A stretch of DNA of 64,000 nucleotides from NCBI RefSeq assembly GCF_016056375.1, contig NZ_JAEDAE010000004.1:1-64000 (forward strand), given 5' to 3'. The position numbers were made by a program, and so were the translations under genes. Positions 1 through 8,859 of the stretch are shown here, piece by piece. Below the pieces are notes generated by a model. The model was not told the DNA's origin. It saw only the letters and a list, made by a program, of their open reading frames with translations, and ran no database searches. Source of the stretch: Hymenobacter negativus (GTDB taxonomy: Bacteria > Bacteroidota > Bacteroidia > Cytophagales > Hymenobacteraceae). Every line of letters begins with the position of its first letter. The first letter of the stretch is position 1.

Positions 1-1588
1 GGGGCGTGGCTCCGGCGGTCGAGTCGGTACGGCGGGGGCTGTCGGGGCGGCGGTTGCGGCCACCCTCGGGGCGCGTTTCACCGGCTTCGCCCTCGGGGCG
101 AGGCGCGTCGCTACGGTTGCGGCCGCCGCGGCGGTTGCTGGGCCGGGCCGCCGCACCACGGCGGCCGCGCTGCTCGGCCGTATCGCCCAGGGCGGGTACC
201 GGGTTGTCGATATCGCCGGGGCCGGGGCTGGTCATTTGCTCGGGCGGGCGCGGGCCACCGGGGGCTGCGCTAGCGGGGCGGCGGCCATCGCGGGCGGGCC
301 GGCCTTCGCGGGGCTCGCGGGCCGGGCGCCCTTCGCGAGGCTCGGTGCCGGGCTCCTGGGCCGCGCGGGGCTCGCGTTCGGGACGGGGCGCACGGGGCTC
401 GCGGCCTTCACGCGGAGCGCGGGCTTCGGTGGTTTCGGCGCTGTTCTCTTTTTCGCCGCGCCCTTTTTTGCGCTTGCTGCGCTTGGCACTCGACTTGATT
501 TTGTCGTCGAGGCGGTCGAGGGAGCCCTCCACAATGGCCGATACTTCGGGCTCGGGCGCTTCTTCGCGGGGCGGCAGCAGGCTTTCTATTACTTCGCCGC
601 GCTTGTTCATTTCCAGCAGCTCGCGTACGCGGGCCGTGTCGAGCATCACCCAGTTGTTATCGCCCTTAAAGGCAAACCACATGCGACGGCGGAAGATGTC
701 GGTTTTCTGCAAAAAAGCCTCGCCTTTGCTGGTTTTCAGCGGGCGCTGCACTTGCGGAATATCCTTCAGGGCATCCAAGTACGCGTCCAGCTCATAGTTG
801 AGGCAGCACTTGAGGCGGCCACACTGACCGGCCAGCTTCTGGGGGTTTAGGCTTAGGTTCTGGTAGCGGGCGGCGGTAGTGCTCACGGTCTTGAAGTCGG
901 TAAGCCAGGTGGAGCAGCACAACTCGCGCCCGCAGATGCCGAGGCCGCCGATGCGGCCGGCTTCCTGCCGCAGCGAAATCTGGCGCATCTCCACGCGCAC
1001 CCGAAACTCGTCGGCCAGGCGGCGGATTAGCTCCCGGAAATCGACTCGGTCCTCGGCCGAGTAGTAGAACAGCGCGCGGGTGCGGTCGGCTTGGTACTCC
1101 ACGTCCGAGAGCTTCATGCGCAGGCGCAGCTCGCTCACCATGGCCCGGGCCCGGAACATGGTGCCGGTTTCGAGGTCGCGCACGGCCTGCCACCGCTCCT
1201 CGTCATCGGGCGTGGCAATGCGCAGGATGTTGCGGATTTCCTTCGAGTCGGTGGATACTTTCTTCTTGCGCATTTGCAGGCGCACCAATTCGCCTTTAAG
1301 CGAGACGTGGCCCAAGTGCCAGCCCGAGCCGGCAGCATCTACCACCACGGCATCGCCGGTCACGAGGGGAAGGCGTAAGTCGTTGCGCATAAACTCCTTG
1401 CGGCCGCCCTTAAAGCGCACCTCTACGAGGTCGAAGCCGGCGAAGGAGTCGGGAATTTCTACGTCCTGGAGCCAGTCGAAGACGTTCATGCGGGTGCAGC
1501 CGCCGGAGCTACAGCCCCCTTTGGAGCCGCAGCCCCCTACTTTGGTGGTGCCGCAGCCCCCACCGGTTGAACATGATGCACAAGCCAC
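1..1588 (-). CDS. ricT: RicT / PSP1-domain protein, C-terminus beyond the window
   Basis: An open minus-strand frame runs from a GTG at 1588 off the left edge with no stop. The N-terminus has six cysteines in its first 31 residues (C3, C6, C12, C20, C26, C31) in a Gly-rich setting. It then reads FDWLQDVEIPDSF and enters the PSP1 core with the cysteine signatures GGLGICGRELCCSTWL and QCGRLKCCLNYE. PSP1/RicT proteins belong to the Fe-S-containing Y complex (RicA/F/T) in Bacillus, which affects RNA maturation. The role in Bacteroidota is inferred only from homology. After about residue 360 the chain becomes a low-complexity tail rich in E, P, R and G (repeats such as REPREGRPA), probably disordered. 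No ATG exists upstream in frame; GTG is chosen because it gives MACASCSTGG. In relatives gldH usually follows, but here it would lie outside the window. Confidence 0.85.
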   Translation of the reverse strand, partial: MACASCSTGGGCGTTKVGGCGSKGGCSSGGCTRMNVFDWLQDVEIPDSFAGFDLVEVRFKGGRKEFMRNDLRLPLVTGDAVVVDAAGSGWHLGHVSLKGELVRLQMRKKKVSTDSKEIRNILRIATPDDEERWQAVRDLETGTMFRARAMVSELRLRMKLSDVEYQADRTRALFYYSAEDRVDFRELIRRLADEFRVRVEMRQISLRQEAGRIGGLGICGRELCCSTWLTDFKTVSTTAARYQNLSLNPQKLAGQCGRLKCCLNYELDAYLDALKDIPQVQRPLKTSKGEAFLQKTDIFRRRMWFAFKGDNNWVMLDTARVRELLEMNKRGEVIESLLPPREEAPEPEVSAIVEGSLDRLDDKIKSSAKRSKRKKGRGEKENSAETTEARAPREGREPRAPRPEREPRAAQEPGTEPREGRPAREPREGRPARDGRRPASAAPGGPRPPEQMTSPGPGDIDNPVPALGDTAEQRGRRGAAARPSNRRGGRNRSDAPRPEGEAGETRPEGGRNRRPDSPRRTDSTAGATP

Positions 1589-1968
1589 GAGTAAGACAAT
1601 TATATAGTTGGGCGAAAAGCTGGTTTTCGCGAAAATTCGGTTCTTAGCAAAGATACGCAAATAGCACAGGGTGCTTCCGACGAGCTAATAACAGGATTGC
1701 AGATGCTTTGGCTCCGCTACTGCCGCCTCGGATACTGCCCAGGTTACCATTTATTAGGCGTGTAATTATTACAATAGTTTATTAAACTGACACTTACAAA
1801 ATTTTGTCATTTTTCACAATTAAAAAGCGTAAAAAGTGGCCTAATCGCATTTAAATAGGTTTTTTGTTAAACTATTTTTAACATAATGGTTTTTGAATGG
1901 TGCAATTCGCAATTTCAGCCACATATATTCGCCCATTCTTCACCAAAACCTCACCACCAAAAAGTTCT
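1589..1968. other. AT-rich intergenic region with a palindromic site
   Basis: This 380-base gap separates ricT (leftward) from the first metalloprotease (rightward), so it should hold both promoters. It is much more AT-rich than its surroundings. The clearest element is the inverted repeat TGTTAAA-CTATT-TTTAACA at 1865-1883, about 85 bases before the downstream ATG, which looks like a repressor or activator site. A second short palindrome, ACAAAATTTTGT, lies at 1796-1807. I see no RNA gene or small ORF that I would defend. Confidence 0.5.
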
Positions 1969-2775
1969 ATGAAAAATTTCAAACTTCTCTCCCTCCTCGC
2001 GCTGGCCGGCGCAACTCTATCCCTTTCGTCGTGCAGCAAAAAAGAAGAAGCCACTGCGGCTCCTACGGTTGCGTCGTCGGATGCAATGGCCCAAATCAAA
2101 GCCCTGGGTTTTAGCACGCAGGACGTTAAAAAAGTTGATGAAGGCTACGTGGTAGAAGGCGACATCCTGCTGACGCCGGAGCTGCTGGCCAGCGCCCCCG
2201 GCTACTCCACCCTCCGCGTGGGCGACCAGGAGCAGTACCGCACCACCAACCTAGTAACCGGCCTGCCGCGCGTAATCACGGTAAGCATTAGCAGCTCGTT
2301 CAATTCCACGTATGTATCGGCCATCGATGAGGCCATCCGTCGCTACAACGCTGCCGCCCTGCGTGTGACGTTCCGCCGCGTGAGCAGCGGTGCCGAAATG
2401 CCGGTGAAATATTCGTCGAACCTGGGCACAGGCGTACTCGGCCAGTCGGGCGGCTTCCCCAGCGGCGGCAACCCTGCCCCCGGCTTCACGCTGGTACCCA
2501 ATGTGATTAACAGCTCGAATATTAATTACATTGCCACCATCATGGCCCACGAGATGGGGCACTGCATCGGCATGCGCCACACCGACTACTACAACCGCGC
2601 CATCAGCTGCGGCGGCAGCGCCTCCAACGAAGGTGCCAGCACGGTGGGCGCCATCCTCATCCCCGGCACGCCCTCCACGGCTGAGTCGAACTCCTGGATG
2701 CTGGCCTGCGTGGGCAACGGCGTAAACCGTCCCTTCACCGCCAACGACCTGACAGCCCTGAACTACATCTACTAG
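1969..2775 (+). CDS. HEIGH-type M57 zinc metalloprotease lipoprotein (copy 1)
   Basis: A 268-residue predicted lipoprotein. The ATG at 1969 starts MKNFKLLSLLALAG with a lipobox LSSC and C22 as the lipidation site; an in-frame upstream ATG at 1897 would bury this signal and is rejected. The catalytic motif HEMGHCIGMRH places zinc ligands at H194, H198 and H204 with E195 as general base, matching HExxHxxGxxH of the 'dual-action HEIGH' M57 family. TDYYNR follows directly. The mature domain begins after a charged linker (KKEEATAAP). The next gene is a tandem paralogue whose last third is nearly identical. The substrate is unknown; an envelope-anchored, outward-facing protease is inferred. A strong terminator follows the stop. 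Confidence 0.9.
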   Translation: MKNFKLLSLLALAGATLSLSSCSKKEEATAAPTVASSDAMAQIKALGFSTQDVKKVDEGYVVEGDILLTPELLASAPGYSTLRVGDQEQYRTTNLVTGLPRVITVSISSSFNSTYVSAIDEAIRRYNAAALRVTFRRVSSGAEMPVKYSSNLGTGVLGQSGGFPSGGNPAPGFTLVPNVINSSNINYIATIMAHEMGHCIGMRHTDYYNRAISCGGSASNEGASTVGAILIPGTPSTAESNSWMLACVGNGVNRPFTANDLTALNYIY

Positions 2776-2796
2776 CTTCGGCTGGTAATCCAACGG

Positions 2797-2830
2797 AAAA
2801 GCCTCGACTGTTAACAGTCGAGGCTTTTTT
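2797..2830 (+). terminator. Rho-independent terminator
   Basis: A perfect 10-bp stem (GCCTCGACTG / CAGTCGAGGC) with a TTAA loop is flanked by an A-run and followed by TTTTTT. It starts 21 bases after the first metalloprotease stop. Confidence 0.9.
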
Positions 2831-2838
2831 AATTGCCA

Positions 2839-2846
2839 TAATTTTG
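2839..2846 (+). promoter_or_regulatory. Candidate -7 promoter element
   Basis: TAATTTTG matches the Bacteroidota -7 consensus TAnnTTTG. It lies between the upstream terminator and the second metalloprotease gene and would give a leader of roughly 80 nucleotides. No convincing -33 TTTG is seen at the right spacing. Confidence 0.4.
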
Positions 2847-2931
2847 TTTGGGCATTATTAGCGTAGTTGCAAAAATTATTGCTTATTGCCTTCATCTTTT
2901 CATCATTAATTCACTTTTCCAACCAATAGTT

Positions 2932-3741
2932 ATGATGACAAAAAATCTTTTTGCCGCCGGCCTGTGTCTTGCTTCGATGCTCGCTTTTTCCTCCTGCTCG
3001 AAAGAAAAAGAGTCGACTCCCCAATCCGAAACCGCCAATACGGAAGTAATGGGCCAAATCAAAGCCCTGGGTTTCAGCACCGATAATGTGAGAAAAGTAG
3101 CTGGTGGCTACGTAGTAGAAGGCGACATGCTGCTGACCCCGGAACTGCTGGCCAGCGCCCCTGGCTATTCGACGCTCCGCGTGGGCAGTGAGGAGCAGTA
3201 CCGCACCACCAACCTGGTAACCGGCCTGCCACGCACGCTGACGGTAAGCCTGGCGAGTGGGTTCCCGGCTGCCTACGGGCCGGCCATCGACGAAGCCATT
3301 GCCCGCTATAACAACGCTAACCTGCAATTGCACCTCACCCGCATCACCACGGGTACCGCTGACCTGCCCGTGAAATATTCGGCAGACCTGGGCCCGGGCG
3401 TGCTGGGCCAGTCGGGCGGCTTCCCCAGCGGCGGCAACCCCGCGCCGGGCTTCACGCTGGTGCCCAGCGTGATTAACAGCACGAACACGAACTACATCGC
3501 CACCATCATGGCCCACGAGATGGGGCACTGCATCGGCATGCGCCACACCGACTACTACAACCGTCAGTACAGCTGCGGAGGTCGTAAATCCAACGAAGGT
3601 GCCAGCACGGTGGGCGCCATCCTCATCCCCGGCACGCCTTCCACGGCCGAGCCAAACTCCTGGATGCTGGCCTGCGTGGGCAACGGCGTAGACCGTCCCT
3701 TCACCGCCAACGACCTGACGGCCCTGAACTACATCTACTAG
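2932..3741 (+). CDS. HEIGH-type M57 zinc metalloprotease lipoprotein (copy 2)
   Basis: A 269-residue paralogue of the preceding gene. The start MMTKNLFAAGLCLASM gives a type II signal with lipobox FSSC and C22; an upstream in-frame ATG at 2848 is rejected for the same reason as in copy 1. Zinc ligands are H195, H199 and H205 in HEMGHCIGMRH. Signal sequence and the middle (about residues 95-150) have diverged, while the C-terminal stretch from GVLGQSGGFPSGG onward is almost unchanged. The short 3' flank after the stop (CTCGGCTGGT against CTTCGGCTGGT) is also shared, so the duplication ran past the stop codon. Its own -7 box and terminator suggest independent expression. Confidence 0.9.
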   Translation: MMTKNLFAAGLCLASMLAFSSCSKEKESTPQSETANTEVMGQIKALGFSTDNVRKVAGGYVVEGDMLLTPELLASAPGYSTLRVGSEEQYRTTNLVTGLPRTLTVSLASGFPAAYGPAIDEAIARYNNANLQLHLTRITTGTADLPVKYSADLGPGVLGQSGGFPSGGNPAPGFTLVPSVINSTNTNYIATIMAHEMGHCIGMRHTDYYNRQYSCGGRKSNEGASTVGAILIPGTPSTAEPNSWMLACVGNGVDRPFTANDLTALNYIY

Positions 3742-3760
3742 CCTCGGCTGGTGACTCAAC

Positions 3761-3797
3761 AAAAAGCCCCGGCTCTGTATAGAGCCGGGGCTTTTTG
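3761..3797. terminator. Bidirectional terminator
   Basis: A 12-bp perfect stem (AGCCCCGGCTCT / AGAGCCGGGGCT) with GTAT loop has A-run on the left and T-run on the right. It can terminate the second metalloprotease gene on plus and the subtilase gene converging on minus. Confidence 0.85.
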
Positions 3798-3826
3798 CTG
3801 TTTTGCCGAAGCCAAATCCAGGGGGC

Positions 3827-6487
3827 TTATTGAATAACAATTCTCAGGACTTGCCCAGGCTTGTCGTCCTGTTGCACCCGCAGCAGGTACAGCCCCGGCT
3901 TCAGGCCCGTGGTTTCTATCTGGTTAATTTGACCTTCGGCGGTGGCAGTGCGCTGGTACCGGCCCAGCATATCGTAGAGGCGAATGGTCACGGGGGCCGT
4001 GCTGTTAGCCACCACAGTCAGTTGAGCGCCGGCAAGTACAGGGTTGGGGTAGGCCTGAACCAGGCCGGCACCCAGCAGGAAAGCTTCTTCGGTGCTGCTG
4101 TAGAATTGCTGGCCGGCCACATTGTCGAGGCGCACGCGGTAGAGGTAGCGCCCGGCGGCGGCAGGCTGGTCGGTGAAGGTGAAGGCGGTGCTGGCAACCG
4201 GGCTAATCGTCTGCACAGCCGCAAAGCTACCATCGGGCTGCTCGCGCTCTAGCGTGGCCGACTTCAAGTGGTATACCGTGCCGAGGATTACATTGAAGCG
4301 GATGGTTTCATCGACCAGCTGCCGGACCAGAAAGGAGCGGAAGTAACACGCCGTGCCCTGCGTGGTGTAGTTGATGGTGGTGCCCGGCTGGCCCACGCGG
4401 CCGCCCACCACGGGGGCCACGGCGTAGTAGAGCACCGGCACCTGGGCCCGGCTGAGCACCAAAGCGGTATCAGCCGTTTGCACCAGCGGTTCCAGATACG
4501 TAGCGCCCAGCTGGTACACCTGATAGCGGGCCACGCCCGGAATGCGCGCCCATTGCAGCAGTGCCTCCTCGGGACAGGCGTAGCCGACCTGCAGCGCGGG
4601 AGCCCGCACAATGGCAAATGTATCGGACACAAATTCGCTGCTACCGCTCACCAGCCGCAGCTGGGCCAGCGTGGCAGTATCGGGCACGGCCCAGGTGGTG
4701 CGACGGTCGGCCAGCGGTACACTGGGCGTCAGCACGCGCCAGCCGGGGCGGCCCACGGGGCGGTAGTCGAGGCGAGCGGTGGCGGCAGCCGGGCCGCTCC
4801 ACTGCCAGCGCAAGGTGGCGGTGGTGGTGGGGCGCAGGTTGTCGGAGCGCACGGGGTAGGTCCACGTCAGGCCGGGCGGGCTGTATTCATAGGCCAAGCT
4901 AAAGGCTTGCGGACCCTGCGGCACGGCATAGCCGCGCACGTGCAGCTCGTAGGTGCCGGCGGCGGGCAGCGCGAGAGTAATTTGCTCAGCGTTGTTGAGG
5001 TGGTCGGGGCGGCGGCGGGCGGGGCGGGCCAGCGAGTCGGCATTGGGGTAGGCACTCAGGGCCCAGGGTAACCAGCGCTGGCCGGTGCTCACGGCTACCA
5101 ACTCCAGGTCGAGGTCGTTGACGAGGGCCGCGGCGGCGTTGGCGGCGGCGGCGGGGTCGCTCCAGGCCAGCGTAGCTTTCAGCTGCTGCTGGCCGGCGGG
5201 CACGGTGATGCGAAATACCTGGTCGGCCCCCTGGCCGGCGCTGCCGCCGAAGAAGCGGCCGGCGCGCATGGTACTCACGGCCCCCAGCGCATCGGCCTGC
5301 CCAAAGCCGCTGAGGTAGTCGATTTCGGCCGTGCCGAGGTCGTCGGCGCTGTTCAGGAGTACGGCTTTCACCAAAGCAGTAGGCGGCAGGGTGCCGGCGT
5401 GCTGGTCGCGGTACTGCTGCTGCAGCAGAATGCTGATGCCCGACACCAACGCTGCTGCCTCGGAAGAGCCGCCTTCGCCGTAGGCCACCAGCTCGGGCTT
5501 AAGGCGTCCGTCGTAGGCCGGGCCGCGCGAGCTAAGGGCGGCCACCTGCCCGCTGGGGTCGGTAGCGCCCACGGTTAGCGTATTCTTCGACATCTTGAAC
5601 TGCCCGCTGATGTTGGCAAACCGGGCAATGTCTTTATAAGTACCGCTGGCGCTGGCCGACGAGCCTACGTTGCCCGATGAGAAAACGTGCAGCAGCTGTG
5701 GCAATTGCTGCGTCTGCTGGTCGTAGGCCTGCGATTCGAGGCCGTAGTAGTTCTCAATGCCTACGCCGTAGGAGTGGTTTTGCACCGACACGCCGGCCTG
5801 AGTGAGTTGAGTGGCATCGTCGGGCAGCAGGCGGGCAAAATCGGACGTGGCCAGCCGCACGGCGCGGGCCGCGCCCCGGCCCAGCGGGTCGGAGTTGCCG
5901 GCCCCGCCCAACAATGTGGCCATGGCCGTGGCGTGGTCGGAATAGGGCTTGGCGAAAGCCGCGGGGTTCACGGCCCGGCCTTTCAGGTCAAGGTCGTCGG
6001 GGTCAAAGGGCAGTTCCTTGACCGAAGCGGTGAGGCCCTGTCCGGTGAGGTCGGGAAAACGGGCATGCACCGCCGAAATGGCATTCACCGAGATATCGGA
6101 ATTGCCGAGGCGGCGCTCCTCGTGGGCGCGGCGGTCGGCCACGTCCACAAATTCTACGCCCGGCGCGGCGGCCACCTGGGCCGGCGTGAGGCCGATGATG
6201 GTGAGCGTGCGGGCATCATTGCCCGCCGACGCTACCTGCGCGGCGGGCTGGTGCTGCCGCGCCCATTGCCGGAATGCCGGGCCATCGGCCACGCGCACGC
6301 GGAGCGGATGGGCCGCATTGGTTGCGGCAGCAGCTTGCAGACCCGGGGCCAGCTTCTCAAAAACTGAACGGGCAACCGGTGCTTGGGCCCTAAGCAACTG
6401 CGGCAGCAACAGCCCCAGCAGCAACGCCCACCGGCCAATGCGCGAAGGATTTGAACCAGATATTAATTCACGCCGGGAATACCCCAT
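3827..6487 (-). CDS. Secreted S8 (subtilisin-family) serine protease with T9SS sorting domain
   Basis: An 886-residue protein with a signal peptide (hydrophobic WALLLGLLLPQLL, cleavage near RAQA after residue 35). The protease domain spans about 130-400. The His is H185 in SDHATAMAT, the oxyanion Asn is N273 in FSSGN, and the Ser is S342 in GSSEAAALVSG. The Asp probably lies in the FDPDDLDL segment (162-168), because the usual DTG motif is absent. A jelly-roll-like P-domain region and Fn3-like segments follow. The last ~75 residues (YPNPVLAGAQLTV ... LKPGLYLLRV) form a type A sorting domain, so the enzyme should be exported by the type IX system and anchored or released at the surface. The signal n-region is long (19 residues), so a later start is possible, but no better ATG is seen. 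Confidence 0.88.
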   Translation of the reverse strand: MGYSRRELISGSNPSRIGRWALLLGLLLPQLLRAQAPVARSVFEKLAPGLQAAAATNAAHPLRVRVADGPAFRQWARQHQPAAQVASAGNDARTLTIIGLTPAQVAAAPGVEFVDVADRRAHEERRLGNSDISVNAISAVHARFPDLTGQGLTASVKELPFDPDDLDLKGRAVNPAAFAKPYSDHATAMATLLGGAGNSDPLGRGAARAVRLATSDFARLLPDDATQLTQAGVSVQNHSYGVGIENYYGLESQAYDQQTQQLPQLLHVFSSGNVGSSASASGTYKDIARFANISGQFKMSKNTLTVGATDPSGQVAALSSRGPAYDGRLKPELVAYGEGGSSEAAALVSGISILLQQQYRDQHAGTLPPTALVKAVLLNSADDLGTAEIDYLSGFGQADALGAVSTMRAGRFFGGSAGQGADQVFRITVPAGQQQLKATLAWSDPAAAANAAAALVNDLDLELVAVSTGQRWLPWALSAYPNADSLARPARRRPDHLNNAEQITLALPAAGTYELHVRGYAVPQGPQAFSLAYEYSPPGLTWTYPVRSDNLRPTTTATLRWQWSGPAAATARLDYRPVGRPGWRVLTPSVPLADRRTTWAVPDTATLAQLRLVSGSSEFVSDTFAIVRAPALQVGYACPEEALLQWARIPGVARYQVYQLGATYLEPLVQTADTALVLSRAQVPVLYYAVAPVVGGRVGQPGTTINYTTQGTACYFRSFLVRQLVDETIRFNVILGTVYHLKSATLEREQPDGSFAAVQTISPVASTAFTFTDQPAAAGRYLYRVRLDNVAGQQFYSSTEEAFLLGAGLVQAYPNPVLAGAQLTVVANSTAPVTIRLYDMLGRYQRTATAEGQINQIETTGLKPGLYLLRVQQDDKPGQVLRIVIQ

Positions 6488-6573
6488 GTAGTCGGTTTAT
6501 CAGATAGAAATGGCGACCCACGGGGTCTTCATCAAAGGTAAAACAATCACACACTCCCGCCTGACACAAAACG

Positions 6574-6604
6574 AAAAAGGAACCCACTTGCATGGGCTCC
6601 TTTC
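6574..6604 (-). terminator. Terminator of the alcohol dehydrogenase gene
   Basis: On the minus strand AAAGGAGCCCA pairs with TGGGTTCCTTT (one G-U pair), followed by a T-run. It lies 26 bases after the dehydrogenase stop. Confidence 0.75.
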
Positions 6605-6629
6605 TTGACAAATAACCAGTTATGGACAC

Positions 6630-7796
6630 TTACTCACCGGGCTTCAGCACCACTTTGGTACAGTTGTCCTTCTTGTTGCGGAAGATGTCGTAGGCGTGCG
6701 GGGCCTGCGAGAGGGGCAGGCGGTGCGAAATGATGTCATCGAGGCGCACGTCGCCGTTGGCCACATGGGCCAGCAGCTTGTCGATGTGCTTGTGGGCCGG
6801 GGCTTGGCCGCCTTTCAGCGTGATGCCCTTGTCGAAGAACTGGTGGATGGGGAAGTTGTCGAACGGCGAGGAGTACACGCCCAGCACCGACACGAACCCG
6901 CCCCGGCGCACGGCGCTCATGCAGGCCAGCAGCACCTTATCGGAGCCTTTTTCAAGGTTGATAACCGACTTGGCGCGGTCGAGCACGTTGCGGTCGGGCT
7001 CAAAGCCCACGGCTTCCACCACCACGTCGGCCCCGTAGCCCTTGCTCATGCTGCGGATTTCGTCCACTACCTGCTGGTGGCTTTCCCACAGAATGCCCTC
7101 GGCGCGGGCGGCCTGCCGGGCCTTATCCAGGCGGTACTGCTGGGTATCGACGATGATAACGCGGCTGGCCCCGCGCAGCCAGGCCGATTTGGCGGCCATG
7201 ATGCCCACCGGCCCGGCCCCGAAAATGGCCACAATTTCGCCGCCCCGCACGTTGGCCCAGTCGATGCCGGTATAGCCCGTGGGGAAAATGTCGGTGAGGA
7301 AAAGCACCTGCTCGTCGGTGAGGTTATCGGGCACTTTGCGAGGGCCGTTGTTGGCGTAGGGCACGCGCACGTATTCAGCCTGGCCGCCGTCGTAGCCGCC
7401 GTACAGGTCGGTATAACCGAAGAGGGCCCCGCCTTTCTCGGTCATCAGGCCGCCTTCGGGGCCGTAGTGGTCGGGGTTGGAGTTTTCGCAGTGGCCGGGC
7501 AGGTCGTGGTTGCAAAACAGGCAATGGCCGCAGGCCACCGGGAAGGGTACCACCACGCGGTCGCCGCGCCGCAGGTTGGTGATGCCTTTGCCCACTTCCT
7601 CCACAATGCCCATAAACTCGTGGCCGAGCGTCATGGGCTTGGGCTGCGGAATGCTGCCGTTGTAGATGTGCAGGTCGGAGCCGCAGATGGCCGTGCTGGT
7701 CACGCGCAGAATCACGTCGCGGGATTCCTTGATTTCGGGGTCGTCCACGTTATCAACGCGGACGTCTTTGGCACCGTGAATGCGGAGAGCTTTCAT
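6630..7796 (-). CDS. Zinc-dependent alcohol dehydrogenase, formaldehyde dehydrogenase-like (MDR family)
   Basis: A 388-residue cytosolic medium-chain dehydrogenase. Catalytic zinc ligands are C38 (ICGSD), H59 and E60 (GHE). The structural zinc loop has C89, C92, C95 and C103 (CGHCLFCNHDLPGHC). The Rossmann nucleotide site is GAGPVG at 193-198, with acidic residue D217 region (VIIVDTQQ) pointing to NAD. Length and the insertion between the zinc loop and Rossmann fold resemble glutathione-independent formaldehyde dehydrogenase and related enzymes often annotated for general aldehyde/alcohol detoxification. The true substrate cannot be read from sequence. It stands alone, with its own terminator and a 114-base gap upstream. 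Confidence 0.88.
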   Translation of the reverse strand: MKALRIHGAKDVRVDNVDDPEIKESRDVILRVTSTAICGSDLHIYNGSIPQPKPMTLGHEFMGIVEEVGKGITNLRRGDRVVVPFPVACGHCLFCNHDLPGHCENSNPDHYGPEGGLMTEKGGALFGYTDLYGGYDGGQAEYVRVPYANNGPRKVPDNLTDEQVLFLTDIFPTGYTGIDWANVRGGEIVAIFGAGPVGIMAAKSAWLRGASRVIIVDTQQYRLDKARQAARAEGILWESHQQVVDEIRSMSKGYGADVVVEAVGFEPDRNVLDRAKSVINLEKGSDKVLLACMSAVRRGGFVSVLGVYSSPFDNFPIHQFFDKGITLKGGQAPAHKHIDKLLAHVANGDVRLDDIISHRLPLSQAPHAYDIFRNKKDNCTKVVLKPGE

Positions 7797-7910
7797 ATAG
7801 CGGGGGTTAGAAATGATACAGAAGAACCTTCCTTCCTAACGGCCTGCTTTTTGGACGGGTTGCTACGGTTGAGCCTCGGCGGCGAATAGCCTCTACCGTA
7901 GCCGCTAGCC

Positions 7911-8825
7911 TTACATCTGATACACAGCCACGCCCGCCGCCGTGAAAATATAGGCGTAGGTTTCGCCTACCAGCACCTGCCGCACCGCACCGGGGTCCAG
8001 GCCAGCGGGCAGGGCCACGCGCCGCTCGTTCTGGCTGTAGAGATGGAAGAAGTGGATGGCCCCGGCCTCCAGAAAGTACAGCTCATCGCCCCGGAAGCCC
8101 ACCGTGCTCAGGCCTGGGAAAGGCAGCTTTTTCCGGTAGTTGCCAAGATTATCGAACACGTACACGCCCGTGCTGCGGTCTACCAGGTAAGTGTTGTTCT
8201 GGTACTGCCGGATAAACCGAAAATCAGGCCGCGAGCGGCCGATGAGCAGGTCCAGGGGCGTGTTCTGCACCAGGCGCAGGGTATTGGGGTCGAACTCGCG
8301 CAGCACGAGGTTGCTCTCATCGAGCAGCCAGATGAAGTTGTCGGGAGCCAGCGTGGCCACGCGCACCGTGCCGTCGAGGTAGTCGGCCAGCCGCACCTCG
8401 CTGATGAGCGCCAGAAATCTATCGAGCAGCACCAGCTGCTGCCGGTCGTCGTTGAACACGAGCGTACTGGTCACGTTCCAGGCTTCTACCTGGGCCACGT
8501 GGCCGGGCTGAGCGGGCGCGTAAGTGTTCAGGGGCAGGCCTTCGGGGCCGTACTGGCGCAGGTTGTTGTCGGCATCGGCTACGTAAAGCGCGCCGCGCCG
8601 GTCGAGCGAGGCCGCGCCCGGGTTAGGTAGCTTGATGAGGCGCAACAGCTTCCAGGCGGCCACGGTAGGCGCGGTGCTGGCATCGAGCGCGGGCGCGGGG
8701 GCCGGCTGCATGGGGGCCACGGTTTGTTTGGAAGCCGGCGCAGTAGAGGCGGCAGACGGAACGGTGGTTTGGGCGTGGGCAGCAATACCCGACAGTAAAA
8801 GCACTGCGAAACACTGCGTTTTCAA
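7911..8825 (-). CDS. Secreted beta-propeller-like protein of unknown function
   Basis: I do not recognise a named family. The frame is open to 8900, but a TTG at 8825 gives a clean signal peptide, MKTQCFAVLLLSGIAAHAQ, so I prefer that start (304 residues). A GTG at 8858, just past the upstream stop, is the alternative. After a Pro/Ala-rich linker the chain has repeated short beta-strand units around aromatic and Asp turns (LDRRGALYVADADNN, LVLLDRFLALISEV, FIWLLDESNLVL, TYLVDRSTGVYVFD). These fit an NHL- or WD-like propeller of about six blades, and the protein is probably periplasmic. It is the last gene of a three-gene minus-strand set with the LUD protein and lpxH, 34 bases after the lpxH stop. 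No enzyme motif is visible. Confidence 0.65.
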   Translation of the reverse strand: MKTQCFAVLLLSGIAAHAQTTVPSAASTAPASKQTVAPMQPAPAPALDASTAPTVAAWKLLRLIKLPNPGAASLDRRGALYVADADNNLRQYGPEGLPLNTYAPAQPGHVAQVEAWNVTSTLVFNDDRQQLVLLDRFLALISEVRLADYLDGTVRVATLAPDNFIWLLDESNLVLREFDPNTLRLVQNTPLDLLIGRSRPDFRFIRQYQNNTYLVDRSTGVYVFDNLGNYRKKLPFPGLSTVGFRGDELYFLEAGAIHFFHLYSQNERRVALPAGLDPGAVRQVLVGETYAYIFTAAGVAVYQM

Positions 8826-8859
8826 ACACTGCGCGACACTGCGCGAAATGTCGTCCACA

